64,000 nt of DNA from the NCBI GenBank assembly GCA_038148375.1, contig JAYQVH010000008.1:1-64000 (forward strand), in the 5' to 3' direction. Source of the DNA: CAWUEX02 sp038148375 (GTDB lineage Bacteria > Pseudomonadota > Alphaproteobacteria > Rhodospirillales > Rhodospirillaceae). Below are positions 40,787 through 49,856 of the stretch, in pieces. A program made the translations under genes and the position numbers. Position 1 is the stretch's first letter, and every line of letters begins with the position of its first letter. Under the pieces are notes generated by a model that saw only the letters and a list, made by a program, of their open reading frames with translations, was not told the DNA's origin and ran no database searches.

Positions 40787-41464
40787 TCAGGATGGATCCG
40801 AAGAGGATTTGTCAGGGGCAATCGGCTTAAACAGATTTTCGGCCGTGACTTTCGGTGCGGGTTCCGGTGCCGCAGGCGGCGGCTCTTCCACTTCCACTTC
40901 TTCGATGGGAGCGGCCTTGGGCGGCTCGATGCCAGCCTTCTTCGCCCGGCGAATTGCGAGCATCAGAGCTTTCTGCAAATCGGGTTCCGTGCACAGGCCC
41001 AACGTAACCGGATTTTGCGGTTTGATATTGGGCATATTCCAGTGCGTGCGTTCCCGGATGGAATTGATCGTCGGCTTGGTAGTCCCGAGCAGGCGGGAAA
41101 CCTGGGCGTCGGAGAGTTCCGGATGATGGCGCAGCAGCCACGCGATTGCATCCGGGCGTTCCTGGCGTTTCGATACAGGCGTGTATCGCGCGCCCTTGGA
41201 CCGCACCTTCGGCTTCGGAATATCCGACTTGCTGAGTTTCAGGTTTGCTTTAGGGCTGGCCTCGCACCGCTTGATTTCTTCGGCCGTGAGCTGTCCGTTC
41301 GTCGTCGGATCCACGCCAACGATACCGACGGCGACTTCTTCGTCGGCAATCGCTTGGACTTCAAGCTCGTGCATCCCGGTAAAGGCGGCGATCTGCTCGA
41401 ACGTCAGTGTTGTGTTATCGACCAGCCAAACGGCGGTCGCTTTCGGCATCAACGGCAAAGCCAT
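40787..41464 (-). CDS. trcR: DUF1013 cell-cycle transcriptional regulator TrcR
   Basis: Protein of 225 residues of the DUF1013 family found across Alphaproteobacteria; database name TrcR, cell-cycle transcriptional regulator. The conserved start LPLMPKATAVWLVDNTTLTFEQIA includes ATAVWLVDNT and TFEQIAAFTGMHELEVQ, a helix-turn-helix-like region. A second one is RPDAIAWLLRHHPELSDAQVSRLLGTTKPT. The C-terminus is a Pro/Glu-rich tail. The ATG at 41464 has AAAGGA upstream. The leader contains a strong hairpin at 41484-41504. Confidence 0.9.
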   Translation of the reverse strand: MALPLMPKATAVWLVDNTTLTFEQIAAFTGMHELEVQAIADEEVAVGIVGVDPTTNGQLTAEEIKRCEASPKANLKLSKSDIPKPKVRSKGARYTPVSKRQERPDAIAWLLRHHPELSDAQVSRLLGTTKPTINSIRERTHWNMPNIKPQNPVTLGLCTEPDLQKALMLAIRRAKKAGIEPPKAAPIEEVEVEEPPPAAPEPAPKVTAENLFKPIAPDKSSSDPS

Positions 41465-41483
41465 GGAAGCGTCCTTTCAATGG

Positions 41484-41504
41484 GGGCAGGCCATCGGCCT
41501 GCCC
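41484..41504 (-). promoter_or_regulatory. Strong 9-bp hairpin 20 bases before trcR
   Basis: GGGCAGGCC and GGCCTGCCC with a three-base loop. On the minus strand it lies between the quinone oxidoreductase gene and the trcR ribosome binding site. There is no T-tract. It could limit read-through or act in the trcR leader. Confidence 0.5.
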
Positions 41505-41582
41505 ACATGGGGCGCGGAAAAGCGCAATTTGTGGCGATGGTATATCGGACTTTGGGAGCGGCGGTCAAACGTTCCGGAGGGC

Positions 41583-42584
41583 CTATTTTAGACCCGGTTT
41601 CAGCAGAATTTTGCCGATGTGACTGCTCGATTCCATGATGCGATGGGCTTCGGCGGCGCCGGATAACGGCAGAATTCTGTCGATTTTCGGCTTCAGCACT
41701 CCCTGTTCCACCCAAGGCCAGACGGTTTGGCCGACCGCGGAGGCGATTGCGGCCTTGTCGTTCAAGGACCTCGACCGCAGCGTCGATCCCGTCACGGTCA
41801 GGCGTTTGAGCATCAAGGGCATGAAATCGACTGTGGTCTTGGCCCCCTGAAGGAAGGCGATGAAAACCAGCCGCCCATCCGGGCGCAGGCACTTAAGGTT
41901 GCCCGCGATGTAGTCCCCGCCAACCATATCGAGGATGACATCGACACCTTTCGGAGATAGGCCGCGGACGATTTCAACGAAGTCTTCCGACTTATAATTG
42001 ATGGCCAGATCAGCGCCGAGGTCGCGGCACGCAGCACATTTCTCTTCCGTGCCGGCGGTAATGATGACCTCGGCCCCGTGCGCCTTCGCCATCTGGATCG
42101 CGGTCGTGCCAATGCCGCTGCTGCCGCCATGGACAAGGAGACGCTCCTTCGGTTTCAGAGCGCCCCGTTCAAAAACATTGTGCCACACCGTGAAAACCGT
42201 TTCCGGCAGTGCCGCGGCGTTTTCCAAGGACACAGCTTGCGGTTTCGCCAAGCAACACCCGGCATCGGCGACAGCGTATTCAGCATATCCTCCGCCGCCG
42301 AGGAGTGCGCACACCTCATCGCCGGGGCGCCAAGACCCTGCGTCGATGCCGGTCGCCACGATGGTTCCCGAGACTTCTAATCCCGGTAAATCCGATGCAC
42401 CGTCCGGCGGCGGGTATTGCCCGAGGCGCTGAATAACATCCGGGCGGTTGACCCCAGCGGCGGCGACTTGGATCAGAACTTGTCCGTCACCGGGCACAGG
42501 CACGGGCCGCTCGGCGTCGACCAGCACGTCCGGTTCGCCTGGTTCGCGTATCTCAATACAGTGCATCGTTGCCGGCAGGCTCAT
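41583..42584 (-). CDS. NAD(P)H quinone oxidoreductase, PIG3/zeta-crystallin family
   Basis: Medium-chain dehydrogenase/reductase of 333 residues without the structural or catalytic zinc ligands, as in the quinone reductase branch. GVNRPDVIQRLGQYPPPDGASDLPGLEVSG is the PIG3-type start, seen here as GVNRPDVIQRLGQYPPP; VHGGSSGIGTTAIQMAKAHGAEV is the NADP-binding loop; GVDVILDMVGGDY and FIAFLQGAK follow. It should reduce quinones or alpha,beta-unsaturated carbonyls with NADPH. It lies upstream of trcR in the same direction with about 118 bases between. Confidence 0.9.
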   Translation of the reverse strand: MSLPATMHCIEIREPGEPDVLVDAERPVPVPGDGQVLIQVAAAGVNRPDVIQRLGQYPPPDGASDLPGLEVSGTIVATGIDAGSWRPGDEVCALLGGGGYAEYAVADAGCCLAKPQAVSLENAAALPETVFTVWHNVFERGALKPKERLLVHGGSSGIGTTAIQMAKAHGAEVIITAGTEEKCAACRDLGADLAINYKSEDFVEIVRGLSPKGVDVILDMVGGDYIAGNLKCLRPDGRLVFIAFLQGAKTTVDFMPLMLKRLTVTGSTLRSRSLNDKAAIASAVGQTVWPWVEQGVLKPKIDRILPLSGAAEAHRIMESSSHIGKILLKPGLK

Positions 42585-42694
42585 GGCGTACGCTCTCGTC
42601 CTTTCGTCGTGGAGATTAGTGGCTTAATGTTGCCGGGACCTTAGTGCCGACGCCGCAAAGCGTCAAAACCTGTATGTCTCTGGAGGAGCCGAAC

Positions 42695-42877
42695 ATGGAC
42701 TCGGACGATCTGGAACCGCGCCAGAAGAAAGCCAAGCCGAAAGACTTATCGGCCATGTCGATCGAAGATCTGCAAGACTATATTTCGGATCTCGAAGGAG
42801 AAATCGAACGCGCTAAAGAGGCGATCAAGAAAAAACAATCCGCCCGCATGGGGGCGGAATCCGTCTTTAAGTCTTAA
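42695..42877 (+). CDS. DUF1192 family small protein
   Basis: Acid/base-rich protein of 60 residues with the DUF1192 core LSAMSIEDLQDYISDLEGEI followed by ERAKEAIKKKQ. The family is common in Alphaproteobacteria and has no assigned function. The ATG at 42695 (MDSDDLEP) has GGAGGAG at good spacing, so I preferred it over a start 17 codons earlier. It is a single helical unit, probably a coiled coil. It converges with the cyclase gene. Confidence 0.85.
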   Translation: MDSDDLEPRQKKAKPKDLSAMSIEDLQDYISDLEGEIERAKEAIKKKQSARMGAESVFKS

Positions 42878-42882
42878 TCGGG

Positions 42883-44909
42883 TTAAAGGTCCGCCAGTTC
42901 GTCGCGGTGGGCGTCGGTCCACGCGATTTCGAACAAGGGTTTGGGTTTGTCCAATCCCTTCATTTCGAATTCGCCGCGCGGCAGGAACTTGTAACGCTGT
43001 CCCTTACACGCTTCGACCACAACTTCAGACACCCAGGCATGCCCGTCTGCGGCTTTGTCGCAGATGCGAGCCGTTGTCTGTACGGCCTGCCCGAAGAAGT
43101 CATTCTCCTCTTCGACCGCTTCCCCCGTGTTGATGCCGATTCTGATCTCGACCGTGGTCTGTGGATCGGCTTGGTTGTGGGTCTGAATACCCTGCAGCAT
43201 CTGGATGGACGCGCCAACAGCCGAGGGCCCGTCCGGGAAGGTGGCCATGATGCCATCGCCGGTGTGTTTGACTTCCCGGCCATTGAACTGCTGAATCGCG
43301 CCGCGCACCGCGTCGTTGTGCGCGCGCACTGCTTTCTGTGCCCCGACATTGCCGAGCCGCTGGGTCATCGCCGTAGAACCAACGATATCGGTGAACAGGA
43401 AGGTAAACATATTCGGCACGGAAGGCCGCTTTTCAGGCAGGTTCCATTCCGTCAGCAGGGCGCTCAATCCGCTGTTCGCCTTGCTTTGTCCTCCCATGAA
43501 ATTTGATATGGCCTGAGATCCCGCTTGGATCATGCCTGCGTATCGCGGATTTCCGCCATAGGTCGGTATTTCGTCGCAGAACGACTTCGCCCGCGCTGCG
43601 TTCGTTCCGATAAGGCCGAGGCCTTCAATCAGGAGCGCGTGCATATCGTCGTTGGAAAGGCCTTTGGCTGAGCAAATCGTCGAACAGGCCCCGCACATAT
43701 AGAGATTCATGCCAAACTTGCTGAACGTATTCAGTTGCGGGTGCTCGGCCTGGATCGCTGTTACGGCATCGGTCAGGAATTTCAGGAAGTCGGGTTTGAC
43801 GGCGTCTGCCGGACTTTTCTGCTTTTTCTTTTCCGCAGCTTTGCGTTTTTCTTCTTCCTTGGCCTTTTGCTCAGCTTCCTTCTTGCGGCGTTCGTCTTCT
43901 TTCTTTTTCGCGGCCTCTTTCTTTTTGTCTTTTTTGTCGTCCTTCTTTTCTTTCTTTTCGTCTTTTTTCTGACTTTCGTCCGCTTTGTTGTTTACGCCGG
44001 AGTCAAAGCCATCGTCGTCCAAGGATTTCGGACCGGCAGATACACTGTCATCGCTTTCACCATCTTGCTTCACGCGCAGAGCGAGTTCGTCAAGACTCTT
44101 GTCTGCCGGAGACTGTGGTTTCTTTGCTGGAGACTCAAAATCGGTCTCCGCAGGCCGCCTTGATGCTTTCGGAGCGGTTTTCGGCGGCGGGCCGCGTTTT
44201 TGCTTCGCGCCTGCCGGTTTCTTGAACAGTGCGATGAGGTTGAAGTGCTTGTTGAAGTACAGGAAACCTGTGCCGAGGAATAACAGCAGAAATGTTCCGA
44301 ACACGAGCGCATTGCGGTTGCCGGAAGGGATCATGCCTGTTTCCACCATTTGAAACAGCATGAGTGTTACCGCAATGGATCCCACGACCGATACGAACAA
44401 GCTGAGGAGCGCGCCGGTCAGCAGGACAACGACGGCGTGCTTCGCTTTCTTGCGCCGCCGCTGTTTCTCCGGATCAATGGGCTTGGGCTGCGCCTTAGCA
44501 GGACTGCCGCCGCGGGCAGGAGCAGACCGATCCCGATTTGCGCTCCCACCGGCGCCGCGTTGTGGGGCGTCCCGGCCGGCGCCCTGAGGGCCACCCTTCG
44601 CCGTCGCGCGGCCTGACTGCGGGCCGGCACCTTTGGCACCAGGTCCGGTTCCGCCTTGACTTTGCGGACCGAACATCGTGTCCGCGTCGGTAATTTTTTT
44701 GCTTTGGTCCCCTGGTAGGTGACTGTTTCTTCGGTTGTGTTGGTGTCCGCGTAGAACGTCTCACGGATCACCCGGGCCGGGTAGCCGAGCTTAGACTCCA
44801 CGGAGATCGCCTCTTCAATGGCGATTTCCCGCTCTTCGGCCTCATATCGCGCGTGGACATGCCATCGGCCGTTCTGAAAATAATATACTTCGTAGTTCTC
44901 GGTCGCCAT
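42883..44909 (-). CDS. Class III adenylate/guanylate cyclase, needing a -1 frameshift for full length
   Basis: The gene starts at 44909 with a 70-residue domain (YEVYYFQNGRWHVHARY, VIRETFYADTNTTEETVTY) that matches the N-terminus of the neighbouring paralogue at 45046. In that frame it would stop at 44418 after an Arg/Ala-rich tail. A -1 shift at the A7 run 44700-44694 leads into the frame that ends at 42883 and reads ITDADTMFGPQSQGG. Full length is about 675 residues: N-terminal domain, Gly/Gln/Ala-rich linker, two transmembrane helices (AVVVLLTGALLSLFVSVVGS; LVFGTFLLLFLGTGFLYF), a Lys/Glu-rich coiled region, a DsrE-like Cys-containing segment (LYMCGACSTICSA) and a C-terminal cyclase domain with both metal aspartates (FTDIVGST, KHTGDGIMA). 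The ATG at 44676 has no ribosome binding site. Confidence 0.85.
44664..44700 (-). promoter_or_regulatory. Candidate programmed -1 ribosomal frameshift site
   Basis: On the minus strand, codons GCA AAA AAA contain the heptamer A AAA AAA (44700-44694) in the standard phase for -1 slippage. An 8-base spacer (44693-44686) leads to a hairpin with a perfect 6-bp stem, GCGGAC (44685-44680) and GTCCGC (44669-44664), with a ten-base loop. Spacing fits known -1 sites. A homopolymer sequence error would give the same appearance. Confidence 0.55.
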
Positions 44910-45045
44910 GACCCATAACTGCGCTCCGCCGGCAGGAGATTACCAACGGTCGCAAATTCCCTGGGGATTGCCCACTTTAGGGGGAAATGTTTACGTTTTT
45001 GTCCCCCACACTGCAACATTATGCCGCTGAATCCCTAAGGTGAGA

Positions 45046-46947
45046 TTAAGCAGGTACCGGCTCCCAAAGGATTTCAACAGCCCGGCCTCTTTCCCCGATT
45101 CCGCTGTGAGCCGTTGGGATTGAGCGGTCAAATGTGACGTCTGAGATGGTGCAGGTCTGCTTTACGAGTTCATCGCATGCAATTTGGCCATCTCTTAGGC
45201 GGCGGCATAGGCTGTCAGCGAACGAAAACACACTGCCCGAGATTTCTGGATCGCTGTCGGTGATCAAGCTCGCTGCCAATGCAATCCGCAGTTGAGGAGG
45301 CGGCGACGCAGATTTTTTCAGGCGCTCGCGTTCTTTCTGCATCACAATGGCCGCGCAAATGGCGTCATCCGCAGACGCGAACTTCGCAAAAATACCTTTA
45401 CCCGTGTGGCGCACCTCCTCGCCGTCCTGCTCCGCGATCGCAACGCGAACCATGCGGTTATGGCGGACAATGTAGTCATCTACCGACGCGCTTCCGCCCT
45501 GATGCGTATTGGCGTAGGTGAGCAGAAACACGCTTTTGATTTCGGGGAGCGGCGATGCGGGTTTGCTCCATTTTTGTAGCAGGGCATCCAGACCCGCGGA
45601 CGGCCTGTCTGTGTCCGACAGGCTCTTCATCATCGCCGCTTCGCCGGCATGAATGATGTCCCCGTTCCTTTTCGCGGACATGTGGTCGTTATAGTTCGCG
45701 AAGAACGACCTGCGTTCAGCTTTCGTGCTGCCGATAAGATGGAGCGCATCACTCAGGATTGATTGCTCCGCATCGGGCGTCAGGCCGTGACGGTCCGAGA
45801 GAATGCTGTCCGCCCCTGCAAGATACAGGCTGACGCCGAACCGCGTTTCCGGCCCCAATTGATCCTGGCTGCCGCGCAATGACATCACGGTGTCGCCAAG
45901 GAAGCGGACCATGTAAAGCCGTTCGGTTCCCATTTCGGTGAGTGGCGTTTGACCGATCTCCGTACGCTCGGATTCGTCGCGCACGTCTTCCGGTGCGTCA
46001 TCTTCCGGCTGACGATCACTCGTATCGGATGCCTGGACATCATCTTCCTCGTCGCCAGTGACAGGGGTGGGCTCAGGCGTGGCGGTCGCGTCCGAAACAT
46101 GTTCAGTCGATACGCGCGCAGGGTCATTAAAAGCAACGGCCTCGGCGTCCTTCGATTTCGCCTTGGTATCCGCGACTTCGTACGGGTCGGGGGTGACATC
46201 GGGGTCGCCGCGGAGAATCTTGATTTCCAGGCGTTCCTTTTCTTCCCTGGCGTCCTTAAACGGGTCGCTGTTCTTGGGTTTAAGAGCAAAGCTGACGGCG
46301 CGTTTCTCGCGTTCGTTTTTAGTGCTGATCCGGTCTTCCCGGTGCGCTTTGACTTTGCGGAACAGATGACGCCACGGCACGTAAGCTTTGTTCAGGGCGA
46401 CGGACGCGAGCAAGAACATCGCGATATACCAGTAGATCGCGATTTGCGCATTGATGCGTTCCGGCAGGTAGATGTCGAAGTTTTTGAGTGCGTTGAGGAA
46501 GAATCCGAGGGCGGCGGTCAATGCAGCCGCGATCACGATACTCGCGATGAGAACGAGGATCAGACGAACTAAGAATGAACTGTCGGTCGTGGAGGACGGC
46601 GCTGTCGTGCTCGGCGCGCGAGTTTGCTGCCGGCGGTTGTAGGAACTGGAGTAGCCCCTTTTGGGTCTGTATCGTATGTCCGGCTGTGAACGTTTGCGGT
46701 GTGCCGGCTCCGCCGCATGGGCGTCCCTGCCTTTCGCGTTGGGACTCATATAGGCGACGGTCTCTTCCGAATAATTCAATTCAGTATAGAAAGTATCTCG
46801 CACGACCTTTGTCGGCCGGCCTGACCGGATTTCCGCCTGGCGCGCGTCCGACATGGCTTCCTCCCGTTCGTTGCCGGGATAACGGGATAAGAAGGACCAG
46901 CGATTGCCCTCAAGGACATGGACTTCGTAGTGGACTTTGGTGCTCAC
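45046..46947 (-). CDS. Degenerate class III cyclase (pseudo-cyclase), paralogue of the upstream-numbered cyclase
   Basis: Protein of 633 residues in one frame. It has the same N-terminal domain as the gene at 42883 (YEVHVLEGNRWSFLSRY, VVRDTFYTELNYSEETVAYM), a basic linker, two transmembrane helices (FLVRLILVLIASIVIAAALT; AIYWYIAMFLLASVALN), a long Asp/Glu/Lys-rich region, a segment matching the paralogue (GVSLYLAGADSIL) and a C-terminal cyclase-like domain. In that domain the metal aspartates are lost: FTDIVGST is LTYANTHQG and HTGDG is HTGKG. So it should not make a cyclic nucleotide and may regulate its partner. The start is GTG at 46947. It lies directly upstream of the cyclase gene, 136 bases apart. 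Confidence 0.85.
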   Translation of the reverse strand: MSTKVHYEVHVLEGNRWSFLSRYPGNEREEAMSDARQAEIRSGRPTKVVRDTFYTELNYSEETVAYMSPNAKGRDAHAAEPAHRKRSQPDIRYRPKRGYSSSYNRRQQTRAPSTTAPSSTTDSSFLVRLILVLIASIVIAAALTAALGFFLNALKNFDIYLPERINAQIAIYWYIAMFLLASVALNKAYVPWRHLFRKVKAHREDRISTKNEREKRAVSFALKPKNSDPFKDAREEKERLEIKILRGDPDVTPDPYEVADTKAKSKDAEAVAFNDPARVSTEHVSDATATPEPTPVTGDEEDDVQASDTSDRQPEDDAPEDVRDESERTEIGQTPLTEMGTERLYMVRFLGDTVMSLRGSQDQLGPETRFGVSLYLAGADSILSDRHGLTPDAEQSILSDALHLIGSTKAERRSFFANYNDHMSAKRNGDIIHAGEAAMMKSLSDTDRPSAGLDALLQKWSKPASPLPEIKSVFLLTYANTHQGGSASVDDYIVRHNRMVRVAIAEQDGEEVRHTGKGIFAKFASADDAICAAIVMQKERERLKKSASPPPQLRIALAASLITDSDPEISGSVFSFADSLCRRLRDGQIACDELVKQTCTISDVTFDRSIPTAHSGIGERGRAVEILWEPVPA

Positions 46948-47017
46948 GGGGCCTTACCGCGTTGATAATCGTTACTATTACCAACGCACAAATCGGCGAA
47001 ACGTTCGGTCCCGGAAC

Positions 47018-47047
47018 AAAAAAAGCCGCCTTCCTAAGAAGGCGGCT
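47018..47047 (-). terminator. Intrinsic terminator of rpmE
   Basis: On the minus strand AGCCGCCTTCTTAGGAAGGCGGCT forms a perfect 10-bp stem with a four-base loop, followed by a run of T (47024-47018). It lies just after the rpmE stop. Confidence 0.92.
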
Positions 47048-47070
47048 CACTCGATTTCGCGTGTGCGAAA

Positions 47071-47295
47071 CTAGTTTTTCAACCCAAAATTCGAAAACCG
47101 CTTGTTGAACTTCGCCAACTGGCCTCCGGAATCAACCAGGCGGTGAACGCCGGTCCAGGCCGGGTGGGTTTTGGGATCAATATCCAGGCGAATAGTGTCT
47201 CCCGGTTTGCCATAGGTGCTGCGGGTCGTGAATTCACTCCCATCGGTCATAACAACCGTCACTTCGTGGTAATCTGGGTGCGTCTCTTTTTTCAT
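47071..47295 (-). CDS. rpmE: 50S ribosomal protein bL31
   Basis: Ribosomal protein of 74 residues: KKETHPDYHEVTVVMTDGSE, then STYGKPGDTIRLDIDPKTHP and AWTGVHRLVDSGGQLAKFNK. It lacks the CxxC zinc pair, so it is the zinc-free type usual in Alphaproteobacteria. The ATG at 47295 follows GAGGCGA; an earlier in-frame start at 47346 adds 17 non-conserved residues and is not preferred. A strong terminator follows. Confidence 0.95.
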   Translation of the reverse strand: MKKETHPDYHEVTVVMTDGSEFTTRSTYGKPGDTIRLDIDPKTHPAWTGVHRLVDSGGQLAKFNKRFSNFGLKN

Positions 47296-47374
47296 TGTTC
47301 GCCTCGTCGGAAAAGTCGCGGGTGTATACCCAACCGGAGAGGGCAAGGCAAGGGCGTAGGCACGGGATTCGGGG

Positions 47375-48598
47375 CTATCTTTGGTCGAATTTCAACTCGA
47401 TCCGGCGGTTGCGGCTGCGCACCTCCGGTGAATTTCCCGGTTCGATGGGCTGATATTCGCCGAATCCTGCCGCCGCCAGCCGCTCCGGCGCGATGCCTTG
47501 AGACGTCAGGTAGCGGACAACGGAGAGGGCGCGGGCAACGGAAAGCTCCCAGTTCGACGGAAATTCGGCTGTGCTGATAGGTACATCGTCGGTATGGCCA
47601 TCCACTCTAAGGATCCAATCGACTTCCTCCGGGATATCCTTGGAAATGCTGAGCAGCGTCCGCGCCAGTTGGGCGAGCTGGCGCTGGCCTTCGGCACCCA
47701 ATTCTGCGGAACCACTTGAGAACAGGACCTCAGACTGGAAGACAAAACGATCACCGACCACGCGGATTCCTGGCCGCGTGCCGAGAATATCTCTAAGGCG
47801 GCCGAAAAACTCTGACCTGTAGCGCTGAAGCTCTTGAACCTTACCCGCGAGCGCCCGATTCATGCGTTGTCCAAGGTCGGCAATCTGCGCCCGTTGCGCT
47901 TCCGACAAGGCGTCAGAGGCATCGAGTGTTTCAGCCAAGCGTGCGAGTTCCTGGCGCAATGCTTCCAACTGCTGACTCATCAGAGCCGCCTGGGCACGGG
48001 CTTCGGCCGAGAGGCGCCGTTCTTCGGCAATCTGGCCTTCGCGATCGACTACCGTGTCGCCTAACTCTGCGATCTCTGCTTCAAGTTCCGCTTTGAGAGC
48101 CTCTAACGCACTGATGTTCTGCTGCAACAATGCAAGCTGCTGTCGCTGCCGGTCAATTTCCGCGCGATCTGCGTCCGCCGCTTCGGCCGCCGCTTCCAAG
48201 GCGGTCCGCATGCGGGACAATTCGGAGCGGTTCGCTTCGAGGTCTTCTGACAGTTCGCTCACCTGGCCCGACAGATCACGGTTTTCCATCCGCAGGGATG
48301 CCATCTCGTCGAGTTGAACATTTGCAGCCTGGAGCTGATCCGAAAGCTGCGAAATGTTGAGCTGAAGATCGCTATTTGCTTGGCGCTCCAGCGCCAGCAT
48401 TTCACCCAGTTCGTTGACTTGCGCCGTCAGCCGTTCGAGCGCGGCATCTCGTCCGGACAAGGCCTGGCCGAGAAAAAATTGACCAAGTACGAACACCATC
48501 AAGACGAAAATGATGATGATCAGAAGAGTGGCCAAGGCGTCGACAAAGCCGGGCCAGATATCTGTGGTGCGTCGCGTGCGGCGGGCGAGGGTGGCCAT
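47375..48598 (-). CDS. MotB-like membrane protein with OmpA peptidoglycan-binding domain
   Basis: Protein of 407 residues with a single N-terminal transmembrane helix (FVDALATLLIIIIFVLMVFV; the Asp just inside the helix is in the place of the proton-binding Asp of MotB). A long coiled coil follows (about 50-260, many Glu/Gln/Leu heptads), then an OmpA-like domain with VDGHTDDVPI, LSVARALSVVRYL and NRRIELKF. The gene follows its MotA/ExbB-like partner by 21 bases. The pair fits an H+-driven stator-type complex that reaches through the periplasm to peptidoglycan. Which process it powers is not known. Confidence 0.85.
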   Translation of the reverse strand: MATLARRTRRTTDIWPGFVDALATLLIIIIFVLMVFVLGQFFLGQALSGRDAALERLTAQVNELGEMLALERQANSDLQLNISQLSDQLQAANVQLDEMASLRMENRDLSGQVSELSEDLEANRSELSRMRTALEAAAEAADADRAEIDRQRQQLALLQQNISALEALKAELEAEIAELGDTVVDREGQIAEERRLSAEARAQAALMSQQLEALRQELARLAETLDASDALSEAQRAQIADLGQRMNRALAGKVQELQRYRSEFFGRLRDILGTRPGIRVVGDRFVFQSEVLFSSGSAELGAEGQRQLAQLARTLLSISKDIPEEVDWILRVDGHTDDVPISTAEFPSNWELSVARALSVVRYLTSQGIAPERLAAAGFGEYQPIEPGNSPEVRSRNRRIELKFDQR

Positions 48599-48619
48599 GT
48601 TTGGGGTCCAGCCGCGCGG

Positions 48620-49822
48620 TTAGTCCGCGTCGCCACGGTTTCCGGAAGCGGCAACGGTTTTCGCGAGCAGTTTAATTTCCGCGCGCAGGTCCTTGGTTAA
48701 TTGATCCCGGCCGGAGGTCATCTCGCTGACCAATCGCCCGAGCGACTGATCGATGTTGCGGATGTGAGATTTTGTCGCGTCATCCATACCCGACGCGGCC
48801 GGTTGTGCAAATACGTCGCCAAGGCTGCCGATTTTGTCGAGCAAGGGCGCGAGGTCTTTTTGATTGCCGGCGACTTTCAACAAGACTTGCTGTTCCGCCT
48901 TCATTTGTTCAGTCAGCAGGGACAGCTTGTCATTCATGGTCGCGAACTGCTGGTTTGCGGCAATGCGGCTTTCTTCGCTGCGGCCAAGAATGCGCTGCAA
49001 CTCGTCAAGGCTCTCAGCGGTTTGCTCGAGCAGCGCTTCCGTGTACGCCGAAACGCCTTGCTCCCCTTCGGCGATGCCGGCGCCCGAAGACAATCGGGTC
49101 ATCCCCGACAGCCACTCTTCAAGGTCGTTGTAAAACGCATTCTGTGCCTGACCGGCCTGGAGATCGAGGAAGCCGAGAACCAGCGAACCGGCCAGGCCGA
49201 AGAGAGATGAAGAGAACGCCGTGCCCATTCCGCTGAGCGGCGCTTCCAGACCGGCTTTAAGGTCGTTGAACACCAGAGTGATATCGTCACCGGAAATCGA
49301 CAGATTGCGGATCACGTCGCCAACGGAGGCAACCGTCCCTAACAATCCCCAAAAGGTGCCAAGCAGTCCTAGGAAAATGGACAGTCCGATGAAATAACGG
49401 GCCAGGTCCCGTGATTCTTCGAGGCGCGACGCGATCCCGTCCAGCAACGTGCGCATGGCCTGGGCGCTCAGGGAGAATTTGCCGCCCCGGCTAAGGCTTT
49501 CGGACAGCATGCGCGCCATCGGCGACAGCAGTCTGGGACCGCTTCCGGACAGCGGGTTGGGACCGTCCGTGTCGTCACTTTCCTCGCTTGCCGTAGAGGC
49601 TGGGCCCTGAAACGACTCAAGCCACTGAGATTCAGGTTTGAGCATCACCACCTGGCGCAGATTCAGAATGATGCCGATTAAGAGGACACCGAGGATCAAC
49701 CCGTTCAGTAGCGGATTTGCCATGAACGCATCGATCAGGCTGCCGTACAAGAAGGCGCCGGCAACGCTGCCCGCCACTAGGAACAAAATCATGCGGGTGA
49801 GAAACCGTGTCGTGTCAGTCAT
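48620..49822 (-). CDS. MotA/TolQ/ExbB-like proton-channel protein
   Basis: Protein of 400 residues. Two N-terminal helices (MILFLVAGSVAGAFLYGSLI; LNGLILGVLLIGIILNL) are followed by a cytoplasmic part and the channel-forming pair FIGLSIFLGLLGTFWGLLGTV and PLSGMGTAFSSSLFGLAGSLVLGFLDL, seen here as LGLLGTFWGLLGTVASV and GMGTAFSSSLFGLAGS, which is the MotA/TolQ/ExbB family region. A long C-terminal cytoplasmic coiled coil follows. It probably assembles as a pentamer around two copies of the MotB-like protein encoded next. The arrangement is conserved in Alphaproteobacteria; it is not the flagellar or Tol stator, since tolQR are at 61746. Confidence 0.85.
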   Translation of the reverse strand: MTDTTRFLTRMILFLVAGSVAGAFLYGSLIDAFMANPLLNGLILGVLLIGIILNLRQVVMLKPESQWLESFQGPASTASEESDDTDGPNPLSGSGPRLLSPMARMLSESLSRGGKFSLSAQAMRTLLDGIASRLEESRDLARYFIGLSIFLGLLGTFWGLLGTVASVGDVIRNLSISGDDITLVFNDLKAGLEAPLSGMGTAFSSSLFGLAGSLVLGFLDLQAGQAQNAFYNDLEEWLSGMTRLSSGAGIAEGEQGVSAYTEALLEQTAESLDELQRILGRSEESRIAANQQFATMNDKLSLLTEQMKAEQQVLLKVAGNQKDLAPLLDKIGSLGDVFAQPAASGMDDATKSHIRNIDQSLGRLVSEMTSGRDQLTKDLRAEIKLLAKTVAASGNRGDAD

Positions 49823-49856
49823 GCGCCACAGGGCCTCATGGTTGGGATATGGCGGG

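Noticed and set aside
41484..41504. Rho-independent terminator after the quinone oxidoreductase gene
   Set aside because: The stem is strong, but no T-tract follows on the minus strand, and the trcR start is only 20 bases away. Kept as a leader hairpin instead.
47375..49822. Zorya-type anti-phage system (MotA/MotB-like pair)
   Set aside because: The pair resembles ZorA/ZorB in layout, but no ZorC, ZorD helicase or ZorE nuclease lies nearby. The neighbours are rpmE, an OmpA-like protein and housekeeping genes, so a general envelope stator is more likely.
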